Origin: Candidatus Bathyarchaeota archaeon
GTDB lineage: Archaea; Thermoproteota; Bathyarchaeia; Bathyarchaeales; Bathycorpusculaceae
DNA: 11,931 bases
NCBI GenBank assembly: GCA_003601785.1
Contig: PIYA01000031.1
Location: 1-11,931 of the forward strand
Direction of reading: 5' to 3'
Shown here piece after piece: positions 1-5,692 of this stretch. Numbering within the stretch: position 1 is the stretch's first letter; each line of letters starts with the position of its first letter. The notes under the pieces are model-generated. The model ran no database searches and had not been told where the DNA came from. It saw only the letters and a program-made list of their open reading frames with translations. A program made the position numbers and the translations under genes.

Positions 1-957
1 TCCGTTGAGTTCAGGGTTCACCCTTGCACCCCAGATGACCAATGCATCGTCATCCATCATCTCAGCGACTATTTCACCCACTCGATTCGCTTCTTCGATG
101 GTCATTTGGTTGTCTCCTGAAACGTGAATCAAGGCTCCTTTGGCACCCATGTAGTCAACGTCTAGGAGGGGGCTTCTAAGAGCGTTTCTCACGGCTTCTT
201 CAGCTCTGTTAGGTGCGTCGGATTCTCCGACTCCGACTATGGCTACTCCGCCCTTTCTGACTATTGTTTTGAAGTCTGCGAAGTCTAGGTTGATAAGGCT
301 TGGAGCGGAAATCGTTTCAGCGATACCCTTAATCATGTTCGCCAAAACCTGGTCTGCAACCCTGAAAGCCTCGTTTATCGGCAACTGAGGAACAAGCTGC
401 ATGAGTTTGTTGTTATCTATCACAACCACGGTGTCGCATTGCCTACGCATCTCCGTCAAGGCGAAGGCTGCATGCTCCATCCTTCCTCGCTCTATACGAA
501 AGGGCGTCGTTACCACACCGACAGTTAGGGCGCCTTTACGCCTTGCAATTTCAGCAACAACCGGAGCTGCCCCTGTGCCTGTTCCGCCACCCAAACCAGC
601 TGTTATAAAGGCTATATCCGCGCCTGTGAACAAATCCTCTATGCGCTTCCTCGACTCTTCAATTGCCGCTCTACCGAGCTTCGGGTCTCCTCCAACCCCC
701 AATCCTCTGGTGAGCTTCTCGCCTATCAGAATTTTTCGATGCGCTTTGGAGACGCTTAAATGAAGCGCATCCGTGTTTATGGCTACACACTCTGCACCGA
801 CCACGCCGTTCTCCATGAGCCTAGTCACGGTGTTGTTTCCAGCTCCGCCGACGCCGGCTACTACTATGCGGCAGTAACCCGGCGATTGAATTTCACTGTT
901 TATCGTGTCTTGCAGAGCGTGTTTCAGTGCGTGTTCCAACGGGTGCATGCTAGCCAA
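1..957 (-). CDS. ftsZ: Cell division GTPase FtsZ (C-terminus cut off by window edge)
   Basis: Tubulin-like GTPase that polymerises into the division ring. The 319 visible residues, counted from the TTG at 957, hold the whole GTPase domain and the start of the C-terminal domain. Visible marks are the nucleotide-binding GVGGAGNN (about 35-42), the tubulin signature GGGTGTGA (123-130), and the T7 loop NLDFAD (223-228) with catalytic aspartates D225 and D228. The C-terminal end lies outside the window. Three in-frame starts are possible: ATG 981, TTG 957 and ATG 948. I chose TTG 957 because GGAGG at 969-965 is 7 bases upstream of it; the same motif is 16 bases from ATG 948 and downstream of ATG 981. 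The gene overlaps the end of the upstream ribbon-helix-helix gene, so the two are probably co-transcribed and translationally coupled. Whether it is the FtsZ1 or FtsZ2 type was not resolved. Confidence 0.96.
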   Translation of the reverse strand, partial: MASMHPLEHALKHALQDTINSEIQSPGYCRIVVAGVGGAGNNTVTRLMENGVVGAECVAINTDALHLSVSKAHRKILIGEKLTRGLGVGGDPKLGRAAIEESRKRIEDLFTGADIAFITAGLGGGTGTGAAPVVAEIARRKGALTVGVVTTPFRIERGRMEHAAFALTEMRRQCDTVVVIDNNKLMQLVPQLPINEAFRVADQVLANMIKGIAETISAPSLINLDFADFKTIVRKGGVAIVGVGESDAPNRAEEAVRNALRSPLLDVDYMGAKGALIHVSGDNQMTIEEANRVGEIVAEMMDDDALVIWGARVNPELNG

Positions 958-1105
958 CTTTTTTCCTCCGCCAAACCTCATCGTTTATCAGGTCACGGAT
1001 TGCTACGCGAATAGCCTCAGCTCTGTTCGGATAATACTTGTCGTTCACGAGCTCATCTAATGCTTTTATGTAGGGTTCGGGAAGATATAGTGTGATTAAT
1101 TTCAT
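950..1105 (-). CDS. cdrS: Short ribbon-helix-helix DNA-binding protein, CdrS-like, upstream of ftsZ
   Basis: A 51-residue protein. It has an N-terminal beta strand (MKLITLYLP), then a helix (about 11-23) and a second helix (about 29-42, NRAEAIRVAIRDLI), the classic CopG/Arc ribbon-helix-helix layout. The basic tail WRRKKVG follows. The start is supported by GGAGGGAG at 1118-1111, 5 bases before the ATG. Its stop codon overlaps the start region of ftsZ. In haloarchaea a short RHH protein, CdrS, encoded next to ftsZ genes is known to control division genes. Size, fold and position make this the likely counterpart here, but the orthology is inferred and the symbol is provisional. RHH proteins bind DNA as dimers on repeated sites, and an 11-bp tandem repeat lies just upstream of its promoter. 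Confidence 0.88.
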   Translation of the reverse strand: MKLITLYLPEPYIKALDELVNDKYYPNRAEAIRVAIRDLINDEVWRRKKVG

Positions 1106-1154
1106 AAATTCTCCCTCCGATGCGTGTTAGAAATAAGCGAGGAAAGTTATACTT

Positions 1155-1163
1155 CTATATATT
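1155..1163 (-). promoter_or_regulatory. Likely TATA box of the cdrS-ftsZ operon
   Basis: The minus strand reads AATATATAG here. It is about 50 bases before the cdrS ATG, which leaves a leader of roughly 25-30 bases containing the strong GGAGGGAG site. An alternative TATA-like stretch (ATTTAAA) lies within the tandem repeat just upstream. Confidence 0.5.
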
Positions 1164-1167
1164 AAGA

Positions 1168-1189
1168 TTTAAATATGTTTTAAATATGT
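1168..1189. repeat. Perfect 11-bp tandem repeat in the cdrS/mtaB divergent promoter region
   Basis: TTTAAATATGT occurs twice in a row (1168-1178 and 1179-1189), one helical turn apart. It lies immediately upstream of the cdrS TATA box. Tandem half-sites in helical phase suit cooperative binding by a ribbon-helix-helix protein, so autoregulation by the adjacent CdrS-like protein is a reasonable inference. The region is very AT-rich, so a low-complexity origin is also possible. Confidence 0.6.
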
Positions 1190-1264
1190 AAGTTCTTTTC
1201 TTTTTAAATCTTTCTAAAATCTCATTTCAAGTTTGTGTCAAATCTCTTCTCCGCAGACCCCTAC

Positions 1265-1274
1265 GTTTTTATTC
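1265..1274 (+). promoter_or_regulatory. Likely TATA box of the methylthiotransferase gene (leaderless transcript)
   Basis: GTTTTTATTC is centred about 31 bases before the ATG at 1301. No Shine-Dalgarno motif precedes that ATG. With the usual archaeal spacing of about 25 bases from TATA centre to transcription start, the mRNA would begin a few bases upstream of the start codon or at it. Confidence 0.45.
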
Positions 1275-1300
1275 CTTTTTGAAGCATTTAACATAGTGTC

Positions 1301-2605
1301 ATGGAAAACGTGCAAATATACCTTAAGAGCTTCGGTTGTTCCGCGAATCTAGCCGACGGGGAGGTTCTGGCTGGATGCTTAGCGGATGCTGGGTATAAGC
1401 TCGCAGACACTGTTAAAGAAGCTGATGTGTTGATTTACAACACTTGCGCCGTTAAGGGACCAACCGAAAACCGTATGATTGAAATCTTGAAACGCGTTCC
1501 GAAGGATAAGAAGCTGATAGTTGCGGGTTGTCTGCCTCTAATCAACTTTGAGAGACTGCGCAGAGAAGTGCGCTTCGACGGGGTTGTCGGTCCGGCTGCT
1601 GGAGATAAAATCGTTGATGTTGTGAAACGTGTTCTGAACGGTGAAAGAGTCATTTTTCTAAAAGAAGCCGCGGAAAATAAGCCGAGTTTAAACCTTCCAA
1701 GAGTGAGGCTAAACCCTTTGATAGGTATAATCCCTATAAGTTACGGGTGTCTGGGTTCCTGCGCCTACTGCTGCGTCAGATTTGCTAGAGGACGTCTGAG
1801 AAGCTACGGCATCCAAGAGATTGTTGATCGAGTGGAAAAGGACTTGGCTTCTGGCGTTCGTGAATTTTGGATTACGTCGCAGGACACGGCTTGTTATGGG
1901 ATAGACATAGGCACAAACCTAGCTGAACTGCTCGAAGCTTTGTGTAACCTTCATGGAGATTTCAGAATTCGCGTTGGAATGATGACTCCGAATGGCGCTG
2001 AAAAAATTCTGGAAGACATCATCCGAGCGTTTAAAGACGAGCATATCTTCAAGTTTATCCACCTACCAGTTCAAAGCGGAGACAACCACGTGTTAAAGCT
2101 GATGAGACGCCAGTACTCCGTCGAAGGGTTCAAAGAGCTGGTGAAAGCCTTCAGAAGAAGTTTTCCAGAAATCACTTTGGCTACCGATGTCATCTGTGGT
2201 TTCCCAGGTGAAACGGAGGAAGCCTTCAACAGAACACTGCGCTTGATTGAAGAGGTTAAACCCGACATAGTGAACGTTTCAAAGTTTTTCGCGAGACCTA
2301 AGACTGAGGCGGCTCGGATGCAGAGAGATTCTGTTCCTTTCTCGGAAATCAAGCGTAGGAGTCGTTTGGCTTCAGCCTTGGCTAGAATGGTTGTCTCTGA
2401 AAGGAATCAGCGTTGGATAGGCTGGACTGGTGAAGTCCTTATCGACGAGGTTGGCAAGACTGCTGGTTCGTGGATTGGGAGAAACTTTGCTTACAAACCA
2501 GTTGTTGTGAGAAACAGCGACTCTGACAGTTTGCTCGGTGAAAAACTGCATGTAAAGATTGTTAAGACTTTTACGAATTATCTGGAAGGCGAAATATGCG
2601 ATTGA
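1301..2605 (+). CDS. tRNA t6A37 methylthiotransferase, archaeal MiaB/CDKAL1-like
   Basis: Radical SAM enzyme that adds a methylthio group to N6-threonylcarbamoyladenosine at tRNA position 37 (ms2t6A), with two 4Fe-4S clusters. All three family domains are present in 434 residues, a normal length. The N-terminal UPF0004 domain has cluster ligands C13 (FGCSAN), C49 (YNTCAVK) and C77 (VAGCLP). The radical SAM core has C150-x3-C154-x2-C157 (GCLGSCAYC). A TRAM RNA-binding domain spans about 370-432. The short FGCSAN opening and compact length fit the archaeal/eukaryal e-MtaB branch rather than bacterial MiaB or RimO. No ribosome-binding site precedes the ATG, so the message is probably leaderless. 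It overlaps the next gene by 10 bases, so the two likely share a transcript. Substrate assignment rests on family knowledge. Confidence 0.93.
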   Translation: MENVQIYLKSFGCSANLADGEVLAGCLADAGYKLADTVKEADVLIYNTCAVKGPTENRMIEILKRVPKDKKLIVAGCLPLINFERLRREVRFDGVVGPAAGDKIVDVVKRVLNGERVIFLKEAAENKPSLNLPRVRLNPLIGIIPISYGCLGSCAYCCVRFARGRLRSYGIQEIVDRVEKDLASGVREFWITSQDTACYGIDIGTNLAELLEALCNLHGDFRIRVGMMTPNGAEKILEDIIRAFKDEHIFKFIHLPVQSGDNHVLKLMRRQYSVEGFKELVKAFRRSFPEITLATDVICGFPGETEEAFNRTLRLIEEVKPDIVNVSKFFARPKTEAARMQRDSVPFSEIKRRSRLASALARMVVSERNQRWIGWTGEVLIDEVGKTAGSWIGRNFAYKPVVVRNSDSDSLLGEKLHVKIVKTFTNYLEGEICD

Positions 2606-3168
2606 AAAGGCGGCACCGTTTAATCGTTCAGCCCTTCGATTGCCATTTCGATTTTCTGGAGGAAATCTGCAGAAATTCTAAGAGATTATACGGAATAGAA
2701 AAGTGTGAGATTCTGCCCGGAAAGAGGCTGCCGGAACGTTTACTTCTAAGCCCGAAGAGCCTATTAGCCAAGTTTCTTATGAAAAGAAAAAGAATGATCT
2801 ACTTAGACGACTTGTTAAACGAGTTGAAGAAACACTTCACATACAATTCAAAAGAGATAATCCTCGTCATCCTACCCCATTACATCCTCGGATTCGGAGA
2901 AGACCTTATGGGATTAACACCTGAACGCAACCTCTCAATAGTCTCAACATACGGAATGAAAAAGCAACATCTACCCGAAGCTTGTGTGGGAATCAGCCTG
3001 CACGAGATTGGACACAACCTCGGATTGGAACACTGTGGAAACCAAGGATGCTTGATGAAAGCTCCTTGTAAACCGAAGAACTTCTATAACGGAGTTTACA
3101 GACTTTGTGAAGAGCACAGAAAGCAGCTTATATCAAGTGATGTCCCGCGAAAAACGATAGGGGGGTAG
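2596..3168 (+). CDS. amzA: Archaemetzincin-type zinc metalloprotease
   Basis: A 190-residue soluble metallopeptidase of the archaemetzincin family. The catalytic zinc motif is H136-E137-xx-H140-xx-G-xx-H146. The family's second-site signature follows: C147, C152 and M154 (Met-turn), then C171. In the family pattern the last element is usually CxxC; here it reads CEEH, so H174 stands where the final cysteine is expected, and an additional C158 lies nearby. Histidine could still bind zinc. The preceding gene's last codons overlap its start, with GGAAGG a few bases before the ATG, so translation is probably coupled. Physiological substrates of archaemetzincins are not established. No signal peptide or membrane segment is visible, so it is likely cytoplasmic. 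Confidence 0.92.
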   Translation: MRLKRRHRLIVQPFDCHFDFLEEICRNSKRLYGIEKCEILPGKRLPERLLLSPKSLLAKFLMKRKRMIYLDDLLNELKKHFTYNSKEIILVILPHYILGFGEDLMGLTPERNLSIVSTYGMKKQHLPEACVGISLHEIGHNLGLEHCGNQGCLMKAPCKPKNFYNGVYRLCEEHRKQLISSDVPRKTIGG

Positions 3169-3210
3169 ACCCTATTGGCTGAATTTTCAGTTAAAAAGAG
3201 AAAAGACAAA

Positions 3211-3219
3211 TTATTTATG
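3211..3219 (+). promoter_or_regulatory. Likely TATA box of the translation-factor-like gene
   Basis: TTATTTATG lies about 40 bases before the proposed TTG start at 3254. Predicted transcription start is near 3240, leaving a short leader that contains GGGTGG at about 3242-3247. Confidence 0.4.
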
Positions 3220-3253
3220 CTAAGCCATAGTATTACCGTTTGGGTGGAAACGT

Positions 3254-3521
3254 TTGAGTGAAGAGGAAAACCTTGTTGAGGTTGGACGTGTAACACACTT
3301 CTTCACCAAGAAAGATAAGCGTCGCCGTCGTAGAGCTCAGCGCCCCCCTAGCCGTTGGAGACCACATAGTCATCAAGGGACCCACAACGGATTTTGAACA
3401 AGTCGTCGAGTCTATGCAGATTGAACATCAAAACATCGAGAGAGCTGAGGCTGGACAGAGCATAGGTTTAAAGGTTGCGCAACGCGTAAGAGAGAAGGAC
3501 ATAGTCTACAAGAAGGTTTAG
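3254..3521 (+). pseudogene. Small translation elongation factor-like protein, interrupted by a +1 frameshift
   Basis: Two overlapping frames together give a small protein of about 88 residues, resembling the archaeal/bacterial family that consists of one EF-Tu domain-2-like beta barrel. Frame one starts at TTG 3254, with GGGTGG 6 bases upstream, and reads SEEENLVEVGRVTHFFTKK. Frame two then takes over near 3308-3314 and continues ISVAVVELSAPLAVGD, then FEQVVESMQIEHQNIERA, to a TAG stop at 3521. Total length is 268 bases, exactly one base too many for a continuous frame. Left uncorrected, frame one runs into an arginine-rich stretch and stops. The second frame is well preserved, so a sequencing or assembly error or a very recent mutation is more likely than old decay. 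A slippery AAAG at the junction leaves programmed +1 frameshifting open. Its function is unknown; the family is named only for its fold. Confidence 0.75.
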
Positions 3522-3527
3522 AACCTT
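3513..3527 (+). terminator. Hairpin overlapping the stop codon of the translation-factor-like gene
   Basis: AAGGTT and AACCTT form a 6-bp inverted repeat around the TAG stop, followed by a pyrimidine-rich stretch ending in TTTTG. It lies between two convergent genes, where a terminator is expected. The loop is only 3 bases and the call is tentative. Confidence 0.3.
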
Positions 3528-3542
3528 TACTTTCACCTTTTG

Positions 3543-3880
3543 TTATCTTATAAACCGAAGAACGTAGTCATTCACGGTTTGCAGAAAAGCTTCCTCCAAG
3601 TTTATTCCGTAATGCTCTCCGCCAAAACGAATACCATGTAGAGCAAATCTGAAAGCTCAGTAGCTAACATCTCCCTTGTTTTAGGCTTTTCCGGAGGTTT
3701 AAACCCTTCTAATCCCTTAACAACAGAGGCTACTTCGCCAGCCTCTTCAAGCAGATCTGTGACCATCACGAAGGGCGTCCACTTTTTCCCTCTCACCGGA
3801 TCAAGTTTATCGTTAATTTTCCTAAAATTCTTCCAGCAGAGATGCTGAGCATCACGCAAGGTTAGAGACAACAATTTCAC
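3543..3880 (-). pseudogene. MazG-type nucleotide pyrophosphohydrolase, interrupted near the C-terminus
   Basis: House-cleaning enzyme family that hydrolyses (d)NTPs to NMP and pyrophosphate. From GTG 3880, 92 residues are open. They show the metal-binding pattern E45-E46-xx-E49 on one helix and E75-xx-D78 (ELSDLLYMV) on the next. The frame then stops at 3602. One base into another frame the expected family ending continues as HYGINLEEAFLQTVNDYVLRF, to a stop at 3543. One base is therefore missing around 3610-3620; restoring it would give about 112 residues, a normal length for single-domain MazG proteins. The metal-binding core is intact, so even the short product could fold partly. No ribosome-binding site is seen before GTG, which fits a leaderless message from the TATA-like TTTAAT about 27 bases upstream. 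A sequence error is the simplest explanation. Confidence 0.78.
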
Positions 3881-3898
3881 CTAAGTTAAAATAAACGC

Positions 3899-3916
3899 AA
3901 ACAGATTAAACTGTTT
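3899..3916. promoter_or_regulatory. Inverted repeat overlapping the mazG-like promoter
   Basis: AAACAG and CTGTTT are separated by 6 bases (ATTAAA). On the minus strand the spacer reads TTTAAT, at the right distance (about 27 bases) to be the TATA element of the GTG-started gene at 3880. A protein bound to this palindrome would cover the TATA box, so it is a candidate repressor site. Confidence 0.35.
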
Positions 3917-3955
3917 CTCAGAGCAGAGCCCATATTTTACTCTTTTGTTACGAAA

Positions 3956-3982
3956 TGAAAAAAGAAAACGTTCACACGTTTT
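3956..3982 (-). terminator. Hairpin and T-tract downstream of the suf operon
   Basis: About 10 bases after the sufB/D stop, the minus strand reads AAAACG, a 6-base loop, then CGTTTT, followed by C and a run of Ts. This is a plausible terminator for the sufC-sufB/D transcript. The stem is short and A/T-rich. Confidence 0.4.
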
Positions 3983-3992
3983 TATTTGAAGT

Positions 3993-4952
3993 TCACATGT
4001 GACTCTCAGCGGGTATGGGATATTCCCTGTACGCCAAGGCTTCTCCGAGAAAGCCTGTTACGATTAGGTTGATTGCTTCATCTTCCGTCAATCCCCTGCT
4101 TCTAAGGTAGTTCAGTTCTTCCTCTGAAACCTTTCCGATAGAGGCTTCATGGGTGAGCACCGCGTTTTTGTTGCTGTTTAAAAGTTCAGGTATGGAGTCT
4201 ATGCTTGAGTTTTCAGAAAGCAGCAACCCCATACAGTCCACGTGTCCCCTTCCAGCCTTCTCAGCAACAATCTTGCTGTGGGACAGAATCTTTGAGTTTT
4301 CACCCGAAACCATCCTCAACTTTACTATTCCACTGGATTTTTCTCCGTTTAAAAAAATCGAATCGTAAAGTTTGACCTCTCCATTTTTCGCTAAGACAGA
4401 TGTTTCAAAATTCGCTGAAGAATAGGCATCTAAAACAGTTCGGTTCTCAACTGTCAGTTTTTCAGGCGGAGCCAAACTCTTGTAAAAACTGAACGCCGTT
4501 GCACCTTTTTCCAAGAGGAAATCTAAGACTGATGAAACCTCATCAGTTCTACCCCATTTATGAAAATGCCTAATCTTCAACGTGGAATTTTCCCTGAGAA
4601 TTATCTTCGAATAACCCACGTGCTTTCCAGACAAGTTAGGTTTCACAGCGTTGCAAATGCTGTAAACCTCCGCCTTGACACCTTTTTCAACTATGACCAA
4701 GTTTCGCGGTTTCTGATAAACCTCCGGAGAAGAAATGGCTATACACGTGCTTATAGGATAGCTCACCTGCTTTTTAACCCAGATGAAGTATCCTTCCACG
4801 GGTTTCTGACCGAAATGCTCCCTTGTCCACTCCATCTTCTCGTAGGCTTCAGGACTAGGCAATAAGATCACGCCTTTTTCAGCGAGCATCCGTCTGATTT
4901 CATGGTTAATCTGAAAGTAATCCGCGCTCTTTACATTCCCTACATCTTTCAT
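3993..4952 (-). CDS. SufB/SufD-family Fe-S cluster assembly protein (SmsB-like)
   Basis: Scaffold partner of the SufC ATPase in iron-sulfur cluster assembly, cytoplasmic. It is a short SufBD protein (319 residues from ATG 4952, against about 420-490 for bacterial SufB or SufD). The family beta-helix core is followed by the conserved C-terminal helix region: THEASIGKVSEEELNYLRSR at about 269-288, then LTEDEAINLIVTGF. The conserved His-Glu pair is H270-E271, numbered from ATG 4958, and C242 lies in the position region where SufB carries a conserved cysteine. An in-frame ATG at 4958 is possible, but GAGG at 4963-4960 is only 1 base from it and 7 bases from ATG 4952, so I chose the latter. It overlaps sufC by about 47 bases. 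A lone SufC plus a single SufBD matches the two-gene SUF-like minimal (SMS) layout described for archaea and anaerobes. Confidence 0.92.
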   Translation of the reverse strand: MKDVGNVKSADYFQINHEIRRMLAEKGVILLPSPEAYEKMEWTREHFGQKPVEGYFIWVKKQVSYPISTCIAISSPEVYQKPRNLVIVEKGVKAEVYSICNAVKPNLSGKHVGYSKIILRENSTLKIRHFHKWGRTDEVSSVLDFLLEKGATAFSFYKSLAPPEKLTVENRTVLDAYSSANFETSVLAKNGEVKLYDSIFLNGEKSSGIVKLRMVSGENSKILSHSKIVAEKAGRGHVDCMGLLLSENSSIDSIPELLNSNKNAVLTHEASIGKVSEEELNYLRSRGLTEDEAINLIVTGFLGEALAYREYPIPAESHM

Positions 4953-5625
4953 ACCCATACCTCAGAATAGTTCGCCAAGTCTTCCTCCAATTCCTAGAAG
5001 AACACACCATTTCCCCCTCTAACATGACGTGTGCCACATCTGGTTCAAGAAACTGGAGGATGTTCCCCCTATGCGTGATTAAGAGAAGGGACACACCGTT
5101 ACGGAGAAGTTTGTCCTGTATTATCAAAGTTAACTTTTCAAGATTTACAATATCTAAACCGGCGTCAAACTCGTCTAAGATTACAAAGACAGGATTCAAA
5201 CTTATTATCTGCAAGATTTCTGAAAGCTTTCTTTCACCACCCGAAAAGCCGACGTTTATCTCCCTATCTAAAAGACTCTTATCTAAAGGAAAACCGTTCA
5301 AATCTAAAGGCTGCTTAGAAATTCTCTTCAAAAGCCTAGACAAGGTTACACCTTTCACGGCAACGGGATGCTGAAAAGCCAACGCTATTCCAAGCTTCGC
5401 CCTCTCTTCAATAGGCATATGAGTTATCTCTTTCCCTTCAAACAATATCTTTCCCTGCGTAACCTTGTACTCTGGAAAACCCATCAACGTGTAAGCAAAA
5501 GTGGATTTCCCAGAAGCGTTTGGACCTAAAAGAACGTGAACCTCTCCCTTTCCAATTTTTAAGCTGACACCTTTTAGAATATCCCTTCCCTGAACCCGTA
5601 CAGATAAGTTTTCTACCTTAAGCAT
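4906..5625 (-). CDS. sufC: SufC-type ABC ATPase for Fe-S cluster assembly (SmsC-like)
   Basis: Cytoplasmic ABC ATPase that drives conformational changes of the SufB/D scaffold; it has no membrane domain. In 239 residues it shows Walker A GPNASGKST (34-42), Q-loop Q85 (AFQHP), the SufC-style signature FSGGERK (127-133), Walker B VFVILDEFDAGLD with D151 and E152, and H-loop H185. The FSGGERK form with E after SGG is typical of SufC rather than of transporter ATPases. The C-terminal part, with a cysteine pair (C228 and C231), overlaps the start of sufB/D by about 47 bases in another frame, which implies tight translational coupling. A TATA box lies about 35 bases upstream (5665-5656). A single-base shift near the C-terminus would end the protein just before sufB/D; I regard the overlapping frame as more likely. 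Confidence 0.94.
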   Translation of the reverse strand: MLKVENLSVRVQGRDILKGVSLKIGKGEVHVLLGPNASGKSTFAYTLMGFPEYKVTQGKILFEGKEITHMPIEERAKLGIALAFQHPVAVKGVTLSRLLKRISKQPLDLNGFPLDKSLLDREINVGFSGGERKLSEILQIISLNPVFVILDEFDAGLDIVNLEKLTLIIQDKLLRNGVSLLLITHRGNILQFLEPDVAHVMLEGEMVCSSRNWRKTWRTILRYGYERCRECKERGLLSD

Positions 5626-5630
5626 ATAAA

Positions 5631-5655
5631 CTCAAGCATGAAGAATACCTCAAGC
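5631..5655. repeat. Direct repeat CTCAAGC between the sufC TATA box and start codon
   Basis: CTCAAGC occurs at 5631-5637 and 5649-5655, 18 bp apart. Both copies lie in the sufC promoter between the TATA box and the ATG. The position is right for an operator that blocks transcription start, but two 7-mers alone are weak evidence. Confidence 0.3.
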
Positions 5656-5665
5656 TTTATATAAT
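5656..5665 (-). promoter_or_regulatory. TATA box of the sufC-sufB/D operon
   Basis: The minus strand reads TTATATAAAG centred about 35 bases before the sufC ATG at 5625, giving a predicted transcription start near 5635 and a leader of about 10 bases. Confidence 0.55.
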
Positions 5666-5692
5666 CATTATTATTCAAAGTTTGGACATTAC

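Noticed and set aside
401..1014. Plus-strand open frames opposite ftsZ and cdrS
   Set aside because: They are antisense shadows of ftsZ and cdrS, whose minus-strand translations match known families throughout.
4961..5010. Single-base frameshift at the sufC C-terminus that would end the protein just before sufB/D
   Set aside because: The uninterrupted frame gives a plausible SufC ending (ILRYGYERCREC) and a coupled overlap, so no error needs to be invoked.
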